Positions 52,301-60,349 of a DNA stretch of 64,000 bases are shown here, piece by piece. The translations under genes were made by a program, and so were the position numbers. The notes below the pieces were generated by a model. That model was given only the letters and a program-made list of their open reading frames with translations. It was not told where the DNA came from and made no database searches. Position 1 is the stretch's first letter; the number at the start of each line of letters is the position of its first letter. Origin of the DNA: Rhodeus uyekii (lineage: Eukaryota > Chordata > Actinopteri > Cypriniformes > Acheilognathidae). The stretch covers positions 310,001-374,000 of the forward strand of contig JAWRVZ010000104.1 in NCBI GenBank assembly GCA_037043235.1, read 5' to 3'.

Positions 52301-55300
52301 CTGTTAGTCCCTGCGTGCTGCCCACCTCCTGCGGTGACAGAGGATGGAGGAGGAGGAGGGGGGCGCACCGGTGTAAATATTTGCTGTTCTGCTTGTCAGG
52401 CAAGCAATGCTGGGATGGAGCACCTCCAGCATGTGCTGGAATACTGATGAGGGCACGGCGACGGAGCTCAGGGTGGAGATCGCCACGAGAGCAGCCATGC
52501 GCTCCACATGAATGCCGGCATCTCTATCAGCTCCAGCTGCTCCTTCTTCTATCTGTCTATCTCAGTGTCTCCCAGCCCAGCACTTCACTCACTTCTCTAC
52601 AACCCTACATCTAGAGAAAATTATTATTTTTAATTTAAGACAATTACTAGTCAACTAATTGGTCTTTATTTATTATTTATTTATTTATAATTGGTCTTTC
52701 TATTGTTTTTTACAGTGCAAAATGTCTTTTACATAAATATACACATAAATACAGTAATCTCTCGCTACTTCGCAGTTCAAGCTTCGCGGCCTCAGTGCAT
52801 CGCAGAATTTTCAAAAATATTTATAAAAAATTCCGCTATATCGGCAACCGTATTGGGGAAAAGAAGCGTTGTTTCATCATGATGCGAGAGAAACGGTTTC
52901 CCAGGATGCCAGAAAAAGAGAGAAACTGAAAGAGAGAACTGAGCCTCTCTCAGAGGCTTTGTACACACCCACGGGCACTCAGACAAGACACGTGATTGGT
53001 TCCCGGCACGAGATCGATGAATGAGAGCACGAGTGGATGTATCCCGTGAGCTGATTGGTTGATCCTACTTTGCGGATTTTCACCTATCACGGCTACATTA
53101 GCCGCAATAAACAAGGGATCACTGTATGTATATAACTAATTATACATCCATGCACATATATATATATATCATATATATATATGAAACATTACTCCAGTCT
53201 TAGGGGATCATATGATCATATGATCCTTCAGAAATCAGTCGAATATGATGATTTGATGTTCAAGAAACACTATTATTTTTATCATGTTGAAAACAGTTGT
53301 GCTGCTAATGTATTTGTGGAAACAGCAAAACTTTAGAATTTTTGATAAATAAAAATTTAAAAGAACAATTTATTTTTCTGTCTGTAGGTATTATGCAATG
53401 GGACATCCTGTGTCTGTCCACATCTACTTCCTGTCTGAGGAGTTCCAGGGATATCTGGTCCGGCATCATGCCACCAACCTGGCAACCAGCAAACTGGAGA
53501 CCCTGGAGACCTGGGTCATGCCCAAACAGTTCTTCAAGTTCACCAATCCACCCAATACCTTTAACCGACTACAGTTTGCAGAGGTTAGTAAACTCATATC
53601 GTCTTACACGATGTGCCTATTCTGGAGATGAAGCATTTTTGTATGCTGTAATAAAGACTGATGGGTAGCGTGTTTATGTGTCCTCTGTTGGTCATTTTTA
53701 TTTATGAACTAACTGTCATCATGCAGTTTTTCGTGAATAAGAGTTTTAAAACAATGCTTATTTCGTTCTGGCTCACTGCAGTAAAAATGTCCTGGCAGTC
53801 TATAGGTGCAGAATCGCCCCCACACTACCCTCAGAATTTATGCATTGCTAAGAAAATTGACCTCCGAATATTATTGGCAATCTTACACTGCTGCACATTG
53901 TGCTTGACATACTCCGTTAAACAACCAATAATTCAGACGTTCTTCATTGATTTAGCTGTCAGGCAACGCCATACCTGTCATCTTGCCCTTTGGTGTAATC
54001 AGTGATTTGTCTGCCACGAGTGTGGGGATAAAATAATGACTTCATGCTGAACTGCCCTCAGTTTATCTGTGTGAAGCCAAGGGTACTGGTTCGGTTTCAG
54101 ACACTAGAGTTAGATTCATATAGATGACTTAACTGGATATTAAGATCTATAACTAGCTAATATGATTTATTTTATATATCAGTACAAATAAAATAAAAAA
54201 AACTTTTCCTTTTGCTGATGAAACTGGCATAAATTATTTAAGTCAAAGGTGTACATTCAATCTACTATATGTTTAGTTAAAATAAATGTTCAATTGTTTA
54301 ATAAAACAATGTGAATATTACGAAATGTAAGAAAATCTTATGTTTTGTGATGCATGCAATTTCTCAGATATGTTTTTATTTATTTTGAAGACCAGAATAA
54401 TGACCATTGAAACTCAGCTTTTGCCACTGTAATGAATGACATTTTAAAATATATTAGAATAGAAAACCTATTTTACTGTTTACAGCATGTTTGATCAAAT
54501 AAATGCAGCCTTGATGAGCATAAGAGATTTCATTAAAAAAACAATTAAAACCCAAACCTTTGAAAGGTACTATATGTTATATAAACACATTTTTGACTAG
54601 TATTTTTAAAACTCATTTGTGTAGCAAAAAGTTGAGGTTGGAGTCTGTATGGACATCACTTCCTAAAAGCATTACCCATCATCCATCCTTTTGGGGGGAG
54701 ACCCAAGACAAGACAGCAAAGCTGTCAAGTGCTTAAACCAGTCCAGCTGGGTCTCAGGCGTCTTCCCAATAGAATGATCAAATTGATTTGCCATGTTTTA
54801 CTGAGGTGCGGGGCTGCAGGCACGGCCGGGGAGGGAAATGGGACTGGTCAGCCGTAAAGAGACTCCTGCTGTCGGTCACGAAATTATGTAGTTTCTGTTA
54901 GTGGCTGGAGGGAACTAGCGTTTCATGGCTCCGAGCCACCCACCCCCCCTCCATCCCACAAGTCAAATTACCTCACAGTGGGAGAAACATTACACTGGGC
55001 ACTACTGATCGTTTGATGCAATTATGCTCATCTCAGCTGGTACTGGCGGTCCCAATTGGTGCCATCTGTTTACTTACGATGAGATCTTGTGCAATTCATT
55101 TGGCTGTATATCCATCTGTGCACTTCTCTTAGGGAGCCACTGGTATGTACAGTGCTCAAGCGTCCTGTTACTCTGGTTTCTTTGGGGACTGAATTTCTAG
55201 AAAACAGAAAGTTTGTTCAGCTTCCATACCAATGAAGTCCTGTGCTGTGTCTGGAGGGGGTGAGATGACACATCTCTGAATCAAGAGCGGCACACTCTGT

Positions 55301-58300
55301 CTCAGACCCCCAGGACTCAGTTCTCATCCTCTCTCACTTGCTTTCTTACTCTTTTTCTTACTCATTCATCTTCTTTTTTTAGTGTTTCTGCCTCTCCAAC
55401 TTTGCTCTAGATCAGTGATTCCCAACCAGGGGTATACGGACCCCTAAGGGGTAGTATCTGGCAGAATCCAAGGGGTCCTTGAAAAGATTTTGCTTGAAAA
55501 CCAGTTTTAAACCATAAAATATTATGAGCAACATAATAATATACAATCATATAAAAAAAAAATCCAATTAAAGATGAGTGTCAGTTCATTATTAAAGAAA
55601 GAAAACACTTTAATAAACTGAATACTTGTATTTAACATAAAATGGATCATAAAGACAGTTATAATGTTACAAAAGATTTCAGTTTCAAATAAATGCTGTT
55701 CTTTTGAACTTTTCTTAGATAAACTGTCATCAAAAAAATGAAAAAGTAGTTTCAACATTGAGAATAAGAAATGCACCTTGATCGTCAAATTGTCATATTA
55801 GACTGTTCTCTGAAGGATCATGTGACACTGAAGTAATGATGCTGAAAATCACAGGAATAAATTACACTTATTTAAAATCATAATATTTGACAATATTTTG
55901 ATCAAATTAATCAGACCTAAGTGAGCATAAGAGACTTCTTTCAAAAGAATTTTTTTTTTAAACTTACTGATTTCAAACTTTTAAACAATGGATCTGTTAT
56001 TCACTCACAATATAAATCATTTAATTAACTATTTAAAAGTGTCTTTACTTGCATTCATTTGGATGTTAAATGATATCCGGACAGAATGGGAACACATACA
56101 GTTGCAGTCAGAATTACTACAATTTTTCTTGAAACCCTCAAGAAATGTGGGTGATGTAGGAGGTTGTTTGAATTTTTAATTTTATGTTTTGCGGTCTGAC
56201 CCCAAGACTCAACTAATCTCTGCAATTCTCTCTTTGAGTCTTTGTCCACTCAAACTTGTAAGTCGCTTCTCTTAACTTTCTTATCTATTCAAATGATATA
56301 TATCTGTTCTTTGTCTTTTCTCTCCTACATCAGATTGGAACAGACTGGGATGCTAAGGAAAGGATATTTCGGAACTTTGGGAATCTAATGGGACCCATGG
56401 ATGAGCCTGTGGGAATGCAGAAATGGGGGAAAGGATCAAATGTGACTGTGACTGTGGTGTGGATTGACCCCACCAATGTCATCGCTGCCACTTACGATAT
56501 TTTGATCGATGCCAATGCTGAATTCACACACTACAGACCTCCGCTGAACCTGCCCCTGCGGCCCGGCATGTGGACCGTACGTGTGCTGCATCACTGGATC
56601 CCCGTGGCAGAGACACACTTTCTCATCACCCCCCTTACCCACTATAAACACCTGCTTATACGCCAAGGTCAGAGTTACACTGTACTAATTACAACATGAT
56701 TCACAAATGAACTGATTCTTTTTGATGATTCTGTACAACTGATGCACAAAGTGTGAGCGCTTTCTTTGAGTGTTAAAATGTGAGGTAGAAGATATGTTTG
56801 ACAAAATATATAGCGTCATTGAAACCACAGTGATAAACATTTTACATTGTTTCATTACAAAAAAATGAAGACAACCTATTTTTTTAAATGAACAGTCTTA
56901 GATTTTAAAACAACGATATAGAAGTATTGCCTTGGCAAATAACAGAAATAATATACATTTAATTTGAATGAAAATTAACCTAAATATAATTTTAAAGCTA
57001 AATAGAAATGCAGTGGAGTTCACTTATCTCGACTTCGGTTAACTCGCTAACCCTATTATGTTGACGTTTTTGAAGCGAAACCGCCAAACTCCCTCATTGT
57101 CTTAGCATTTTCTTATCGGTTATGTCGATTCTTTTATGTCACCAAACCCTGATGCTTACTGATTCTGTCTTGGAAGAGGTACAGGAGTTCGCCATCACTG
57201 TCCAGGAATTCCCAGATTCACAAATGATAAAGAAGTCGTTACTGATAGAAGCATTTGTTTTCAAGCAGACCGTTGAAGGCAAAAAGCAACAAAGCATTTT
57301 AGAGTTTGTAAAGAAACCATATTAACTGCGTATGCAATACTTTCCAGAACTGTGTCAGAGCGAAATGACTGTGTTATGGTCGAATGTGTTTATGTGTGTT
57401 GTGACTGCAAACACAATTCCGCTCAGAGCGTAAACACAATGTTGGAGAATATAATTAAAAGCTTTGTATCGAGAATCGAAGGTGTTTTTTGTTGTGTACT
57501 GGTAAATCTCTGCTGTTAGTTGGTGCACAAATGCCTTTTGTTGTTAGCAAACATATACAGTGTATGTACGTTTTTATAGCATGCCGATCGCTTCATCAAA
57601 CAAATCGCCATATTGGCTTTTGGTTTTCTCGCTAAACGGTTATCTCAATGCTTTTTTGCAACCCCCGAGGCCGTCGACGAAACCGGGTTCCACTGTATTT
57701 TTGAAAAAATTATGGGAAAAATTATAGCACATAAGATTATGGAAACTACTGGAATCTGGATTTTATTTATCATCTGCTAATTTCAAGATCAAAGATCGCA
57801 GTAGGAGAGAGCGTGGCATGAGCACTGTGAAGATCATTTAGTCTCACTTTCAGTTTAATTTGTGGCAGTTTGTGAAGAGATACTCAGTTACCCGTGTGCC
57901 TGTTACAGCTGCAATGTCATATCTGGCTGCCAATAGCAGTATAACATGCTTTCACACTTTTTTCTCTCTTATTTTACATTTTGGGAGGAGTAAAATTTAT
58001 ATATGTGGCTTCAACAATTAGATGCATTCACACTTGTCCAGTTTCGTCTGGAATGAGTCTCAAATCAACTCAGATTTTACTTGAAAGCATTTCGAAGGGA
58101 ATTTACACCTGGTCTTTTCACGATCGGATAGCAATCCAACCAGAGAAAATCCATAAAGTGACCAGGAGTAATCAGGCCTAAGCTAATGTGAATATTTACA
58201 TATGTTCTCTTATCCAAGTCAAAAAAACATCAGCTTAAAAGTTGCTTCTACAACAATTTTCCTGACAATTCATAGCTGAAAAAATGTAAAATACTTGCCT

Positions 58301-59983
58301 ATCTGAGCATAGCATATCACTTGAGAAAATAGTTCAAAAATCTCTACATTTGAAGCTTTGATTTATGCATTCTCATAAGCTCGTATATTTAAAACTGAAT
58401 GAAAAAAAAACATGTCTTCCTCCAGATGTAATGACTAATCCTCTGCCGTTTTGTAGACCATAGTCTGACACTATGGTACAGTGTATATTAAACTGCCTCA
58501 ACCTTTTAGGTCATCCCACCCCCTGCTTTCAAAGGCACTTTCTGCCTTCACGTCTAGCTATGTGCCTGAGCCACTTGGTTGCCTATAAATAGTCCCAGCT
58601 CACAGTCACGAATGAGTAATACACCACACCAGGTCACCTTTCATTGGAATAAACTCCAAAAGATTACTGTGCAGGGGCCACGATTGCTCTCTCTAGCCCA
58701 TTAGGGGACATTTTGAAATAAGCGTGGTGTGCAGTCATAGGCGGATCTGTCCTCAAAACGCTCCTAATGAGGGAGAGGTTGTGATTGCGGCTTGACGTGT
58801 GTGTGTGTGTCGTGGGAATGGGCGGGTGATAAATGCACATGATTTAGCAGACTGTCGTATGATTAATGTCTATGGCAGGCACCGAGTCTTTTCGCTCGCC
58901 GTGTCTCTGCACCCTCAGCTAATAAAAGTTTATGGAGTGTGTTTATGCGGCCCAGGTCAGTCGGCATGCTGTAAGCAACGACACTCGCATGTCCACGCAG
59001 TTCCTGGCGAGCGTGAAATGGAATGTTATGGAAGGGCGGAGAGGGAGAGGGAGGGCGGTGGGCGAACCTGGTGAGAGGGCTCAGGAAGAGACACAGAGGG
59101 CAATCTGTGAAGGGTGGCTGGAGAGAGAAGTGTGAGGGGCCTGAGGAATTTGCAGCTTTACCTCCAGGGCCGATGTGTCCTTCCTAACAGCTAAATGAGC
59201 CGTTTTTAGTTGTCGGATGTAGCTCATATACTGCAGGCAACTGGTCTAGTTTATTTATGAAGATGTATTCAATATTTAAATAAAAAATTAGTATAATTTT
59301 GATGCCATTTTGATAGAGAAGTTTTAAAATCCCAGCTGTACATTTTTATTTCGTTCCTCAAAAAGAGACTGAATATATTAAAACTGAAACTACTCATTTA
59401 TACTAAGTCGTAGATGTTAAGTTACAACATAAAGCATCATGTGTCTGGAGAGTCCTTGAGTCGTCATGTTTTTTCATCTTTCATAGAAATATTCTGCAAC
59501 ATTCTAGCTAACATTTGATTGATTGAATGCTGAACATTTAAAAGAAAAACTAATAAAAATAACAAAAGCACATGGCTAAAATGAAACCTGAAAATATCAA
59601 AATAAAAGCTAAAAAATTCAATAAACTATAATAATATATAAATAATACTAAAACAACACTGGGTTTATTAGTATTTAGTAGATTTTAAGCACACAAAAAC
59701 AGCCTCGTCCACATATGACTGATAATTTTCTAAGCACAAACATCAGCTTTAAAGCTCATTCTTCCCATAATGAGCAGCGTTGTTTATTCCTGACAACTCT
59801 CATAGCTGAAGAAAATATTCTTGAGTCATCACCTTTTCTCTCCCTAAAAAATGAAATCAGAAAGCCTATACTTTATTTTTCAGGTCTAAAATTGTAAAAT
59901 GTTCCAGCAAATTCAGTCATAATCCCAGTTTTGCTTTGCTTGCATTAAGTGCTTGTGCGACTCATGGGGGTTAAAAACCTTTT

Positions 59984-60025
<42 letters not shown>

Positions 60026-60349
60026 GAGGATGCTTTAAGAACACACAACGGGCCGGCCAAGAACAGCTATATGGAGCAGAGCTTCCACGGCTTGAACCCC
60101 ATCCTCAACATCCCGGTCCACCTGGGTCAGGTAGAGGCAGCCGAGCACAATGCAGAGCTTACGGGGTCCGAGCTGGAGCATTGGGTGGACAGTCTGCTGA
60201 GCGACGTGTGGTCAGCTGTGGACGTGTGTTCAACAGGCCCCAGTGGCTGTCCAGTCATGCAGACTTGCAGGGAAACGGTGTGGAGCTCTCTTAGCCCGGA
60301 CCCAAAGTCCCAGCTGGGCCCACCCAAAACCAACGGACGAATCAGGTAG
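30784..60349 (+). CDS. xylt1: xylt1 (protein xylosyltransferase 1), exons 3-12, 5' incomplete
   Basis: Joining 30784-31306, 35951-36123, 37671-37873, 44842-44922, 45040-45256, 47200-47376, 49982-50247, 53388-53583, 56334-56667 and 60027-60349 gives an open frame of 830 codons plus TAG. The product is a Golgi type II enzyme that transfers xylose from UDP-xylose to core-protein serines and so starts glycosaminoglycan synthesis. Partial-protein landmarks: Q/H-rich stem (about 95-108), Cys-containing segment 127-171, Branch-type glycosyltransferase domain from about 197 to 460, GGSDWF at 361-366, the essential DWD motif at 616-618 (human 745-747), and a C-terminal Xylo_C-type domain. Possible N-glycosylation sites are N291 (NLS) and N648 (NVT). 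The stem motif ENSVPKDFEN points to XYLT1 rather than XYLT2. Human length minus this fragment is 129 residues, matching the missing exons 1-2. No frameshift or internal stop is seen, so the gene looks functional. A cyprinid with extra genome duplication could carry a second copy elsewhere. Confidence 0.97.
31939..32016. repeat. Perfect 25-bp inverted repeat with AT-rich loop
   Basis: The left arm 31939-31963 (TTTTCCTGGAAAAGAAACAG...) is exactly reverse-complementary to 31992-32016 (...CTGTTTCTTTTCCAGGAAAA). The 28-nt spacer is almost entirely AT dinucleotides. It could form a hairpin in RNA or a cruciform in DNA. Confidence 0.9.
33409..33877 (+). repeat. Cyprinid AAACTTTTG-type TIR repeat, copy 2 (near complete)
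   Basis: It starts CTACCATTCAAAAGTTTGGG and ends TCCAAACTTTTGGTATTA, inverted termini of an abundant cyprinid non-coding DNA element. Internal landmarks include TTTCTTGAACACATAATTCA and GAAGGATCATGTGAC. It is about 470 bp with no transposase. Confidence 0.75.
35951..36123 (+). CDS. xylt1: xylt1 exon 4 (start of Branch domain)
   Basis: Acceptor GCAG at 35947-35950, donor GTGTGT at 36124. It completes Gly175 and ends on a whole codon (Gln232). It encodes the entry into the catalytic domain, RIAFMLVVHGRASRQ (197-211), then FYYIHVDQ. The acidic motif read as DED in human XYLT1 (314-316) is EED here (184/185-186); that motif is known not to be essential for activity. The residue after HVD is Gln, where mammalian XYLT1 has Lys. 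Confidence 0.96.
36124..37670 (+). other. xylt1: xylt1 intron 4
   Basis: A 1.5-kb AT-rich intron, GT-AG. The segment about 37020-37400 resembles 39400-39760 in intron 5 (shared core GGACATA..CTTGTGATGCC). No gene is seen. Confidence 0.85.
37671..37873 (+). CDS. xylt1: xylt1 exon 5 (Branch domain)
   Basis: Acceptor CTGCAG at 37665-37670, donor GTAAGT at 37874. It starts in phase 0 (RSNYLHRQ) and ends after two bases of Arg300. It contains VRVTPWRM and IWGGASLL, which are hallmarks of the vertebrate xylosyltransferase core, and FFINLSAADYPI with a possible N-glycosylation site at N291, equivalent to human N421 by exon-anchored alignment. Confidence 0.97.
40857..41398 (+). pseudogene. Tc1-like transposon relic, deleted transposase
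   Basis: It begins with the terminus TACACTCACCTAAAGGAT of a well-known fish Tc1-like family. The N-terminal DNA-binding part (frame near 40915-41065, ending in an RTTISRVYKEW-like sequence) is joined by a deletion to the catalytic part at about 41072, which shows VEDWKNVSWSDESRF, where WSDE carries the first catalytic Asp of the DDE triad. It has frame breaks and a premature stop, and the 3' third including the right terminus is absent. It cannot make a transposase. Confidence 0.85.
42243..42922. mobile_element. pogo/Tigger-like non-autonomous element
   Basis: Ends CAATAATACCTTGAGAAACG and CTCGTATCTCAAGGTATTGCTG are inverted repeats, flanked by TA (42241-42242 and 42923-42924). It is 680 bp. 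It contains further copies of the terminal motif CTCGTATCTCAAA near 42302 and 42843. No transposase is recognised. Confidence 0.7.
44842..44922 (+). CDS. xylt1: xylt1 exon 6 (short, 81 bp)
   Basis: Acceptor TTAG at 44838-44841 after a TCTCTCC tract; donor GTGAGT at 44923. It completes Arg300 and ends after two bases of Arg327. It encodes TNDQLVAFLSKYRDMNF and KSHGRDNA, nearly identical to human. Its boundaries match human exon 6, whose start is c.1290, given the offset of 130 residues. Confidence 0.96.
44923..45039 (+). other. xylt1: xylt1 intron 6 (117 bp)
   Basis: A short intron with GTGAGT donor and CAACAG acceptor. Nothing else is inside. Confidence 0.95.
45040..45256 (+). CDS. xylt1: xylt1 exon 7 (active-site segment)
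   Basis: Acceptor AACAG at 45035-45039, donor GTGAGA at 45257. It is separated from exon 6 by only 117 bp, by far the shortest intron of the gene. It completes Arg327 and ends on Glu399. It encodes FIRKQGLDRLF, HMWRLGDRKIPEG and VDGGSDWFLLNR, and ends in YTLLPAE. D364 (GGSDWF) and E399 (LLPAE) correspond to human 494 and 529, positions I recall as part of the active site. Confidence 0.97.
45257..47199 (+). other. xylt1: xylt1 intron 7
   Basis: A 1.9-kb intron, GT-AG. Most of its first half is the repeat at 45565-46485; the rest is AT-rich with a pyrimidine-rich stretch before exon 8. No gene is seen. Confidence 0.85.
45565..46485. mobile_element. Unclassified DNA transposon relic with diverged TIRs
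   Basis: The left segment (AAACACGTTGGCCATTACTT then TTTGCAACCTC) and the right segment (GAGGGGTGGCAATAATTCTG) are imperfect inverse copies of one terminus, recalling GGTGCCAATAATTGTGGCC ends seen in fish elements. No intact transposase frame. Part of the same family recurs at 56126-56256. Confidence 0.5.
47200..47376 (+). CDS. xylt1: xylt1 exon 8 (Cys-rich end of Branch domain)
   Basis: Acceptor CGCAG at 47195-47199, donor GTGAGC at 47377. It is exactly 59 codons, phase 0 at both ends (residues 400-458). It contains the signature NLRITNWNRKLGCKCQYKH and VDWCGCSPNDFKP, with cysteines at 412, 431, 433, 442 and 444 that are conserved in vertebrate xylosyltransferases. The long minus-strand open frame over this exon is an antisense shadow. 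Confidence 0.97.
48854..49116. mobile_element. hAT-like MITE with 15-bp perfect TIRs
   Basis: CAGTGTTTTTCAACC (48854-48868) is the exact inverse of GGTTGAAAAACACTG (49102-49116). The flanks GTTTAAAA (48846-48853) and GTTGAAAA (49117-49124) differ at one of eight positions, as expected for an 8-bp target duplication. It is 263 bp and non-coding. Confidence 0.85.
49147..49545. repeat. Short cyprinid inverted-repeat element
   Basis: It starts TTTAAAGGGATAGTTTACCC then AAAAATGAAAATTC and later shows AAAGTCATAAGGTTTGAAAC and GAGTAAATGACAGAAG, the two halves of a very common cyprinid repeat. The ends are partly degraded. Confidence 0.65.
49982..50247 (+). CDS. xylt1: xylt1 exon 9
   Basis: Acceptor TCAG at 49978-49981 after a long C/T-rich stretch; donor GTCAGT at 50248. 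Phase 0 start (Gln459), ending after two bases of Arg547. It includes RPTFFARKFEASVNQEI, TPGLKAYWENVFDEEDG and IHSLSDAHLTYYHAFARLGL. R468 aligns with human Arg598, the position altered in a family with Desbuquois dysplasia type 2, and is conserved. The segment SLQGDIDDNSC is one residue longer than in human. Confidence 0.96.
51117..51650. mobile_element. Inverted-repeat element with about 90-bp arms
   Basis: 51117-51206 and 51557-51650 are inverse copies at roughly 85-90% identity by eye; both share GAGATTTGTGTAT, ACACAAGGAGTCTGACA and AGATCTGATCTCACC in inverse order. Between them lies TACAGTATTGTGAAAAGTTT, then TAGGCACTTGTG, a terminus type found in Tc1-like fish elements. A second such terminus is at about 50971. 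No transposase frame. Confidence 0.6.
52752..53124. mobile_element. Tigger-like MITE
   Basis: Ends CAGTAATCTCTCGCTACTTC and CAATAAACAAGGGATCACTG are inverted repeats flanked by TA (52750-52751 and 53125-53126). It is 373 bp and non-coding. The inner TTCGCGG and TTTGCGGA motifs recall Tigger-type ends. Confidence 0.75.
53190..53370 (-). repeat. Cyprinid AAACTTTTG-type TIR repeat fragment
   Basis: Minus-orientation internal piece with TGATCCTTCAGAAATC, GATGTTCAAGAAACA and AACAGTTGTGCTGCTAA. It ends just before the acceptor of exon 10 (53387). Confidence 0.65.
53388..53583 (+). CDS. xylt1: xylt1 exon 10
   Basis: Acceptor TGTAG at 53383-53387, donor GTTAGT at 53584. It completes Arg547 and ends on Glu612. 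It encodes YYAMGHPVSVHIYFLSEEF, HHATNLATSKLETLETW and VMPKQFFKF, and ends in RLQFAE. It begins the C-terminal Xylo_C-type domain. The C-terminal match (KLETLETWVMPK) is closer to human XYLT1 than to XYLT2, where this stretch is divergent. Confidence 0.96.
54378..54570 (+). repeat. Cyprinid AAACTTTTG-type TIR repeat, partial
   Basis: It contains TTTGATCAAATAAATGCAGC, CTTGATGAGCATAAGAGA and a degraded terminus CCAAACCTTTGAAAGGTAC. It is the 3' part of the element only. Confidence 0.65.
55555..55985 (+). repeat. Cyprinid AAACTTTTG-type TIR repeat, near full length
   Basis: It shows TTTCAAATAAATGCTGTTCT, GAAGGATCATGTGACACTGA and AGTGAGCATAAGAGACTTCT, ending TTACTGATTTCAAACTTTT. The left terminus is degraded, next to the hAT-like end at 55413. 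Confidence 0.7.
56126..56256 (+). mobile_element. Fragment of the repeat also found in intron 7
   Basis: TTCTTGAAACCCTC, TGGGTGATGTAGG, CAACTAATCTCTGCA and GAGTCTTTGTCCACTCA match 46141-46254 in order and orientation. It ends about 77 bp before the exon 11 acceptor. Confidence 0.65.
56334..56667 (+). CDS. xylt1: xylt1 exon 11 (DWD motif)
   Basis: Acceptor ATCAG at 56329-56333, donor GTCAGA at 56668. It starts in phase 0 with IGTDWDAKERIFRNFG, which holds the DWD motif (616-618) known to be required for human XT-I activity. It continues with GPMDEPVGMQKWGKG, the possible glycosylation site N648 (NVT, human N777), IAATYDILID and LNLPLRPGMWTVRVLHHW. It ends after the first base of Glu724. Confidence 0.97.
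57011..57695. mobile_element. pogo/Tigger-like element, degraded
   Basis: The ends CAGTGGAGTTCACTTATCTC and AACCGGGTTCCACTG are imperfect inverted repeats. TA follows the right end; the left flank is TG, perhaps a mutated TA. It is 685 bp. A 67-codon open frame (57122-57325) of hydrophilic, Lys/Gln-rich character could be the remnant of a transposase C-terminus, but no catalytic motif is visible. Confidence 0.6.
59987..60022 (+). repeat. (TC)18 microsatellite forming the exon 12 polypyrimidine tract
   Basis: Eighteen uninterrupted TC units end four bases before exon 12 (ACAG). They form nearly the whole pyrimidine tract of this 3' splice site. Confidence 0.95.
60027..60349 (+). CDS. xylt1: xylt1 exon 12 (last coding exon, stop TAG)
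   Basis: The acceptor ACAG (60023-60026) directly follows a (TC)18 repeat. It completes Glu724 and runs to TAG at 60347-60349. It encodes DALRTHNGPAKNSYMEQSFH, the variable segment EAAEHNAELTGSELEHW, then CPVMQTCRETVWSSLSPDPK and the terminal NGRIR, against GRLR in human. The end therefore matches the family's natural C-terminus with no extension. Confidence 0.97.

Larger units (their letters stand above)
50248..53387 (+). other. xylt1: xylt1 intron 9
   Basis: A 3.1-kb intron, GT-AG. It holds an element with long inverted arms (about 51117-51650), an unexpectedly GC-rich segment (about 51960-52600), a pogo-like element (52752-53124), (AT)n at about 53157-53182 and a fragment of the cyprinid TIR repeat (53190-53370, minus orientation). 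Confidence 0.85.
53584..56333 (+). other. xylt1: xylt1 intron 10
   Basis: A 2.75-kb intron, GT-AG. It contains two copies of the cyprinid TIR repeat (54378-54570 and 55555-55985, + orientation), a single hAT-like terminus at 55413 (CAGTGATTCCCAACCAGGGG) and a transposon fragment close to the acceptor (56126-56256). Confidence 0.85.
56668..60026 (+). other. xylt1: xylt1 intron 11
   Basis: A 3.4-kb intron, GT-AG. It contains a pogo-like element (57011-57695), a purine-rich, GC-richer segment (about 58900-59150) and ends in a (TC)18 repeat. No other gene is seen. Confidence 0.85.

Noticed and set aside
57122..57325. Stand-alone small gene
   Set aside because: The frame lies wholly inside an inverted-repeat element and is best seen as a transposase remnant or chance.
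30784..60349. Assignment to xylt2 instead of xylt1
   Set aside because: The stem motif ENSVPKDFEN, the exon 10 stretch KLETLETWVMPK and the C-terminal VMQTC match XYLT1. XYLT2 as I know it lacks the first and differs in the others.
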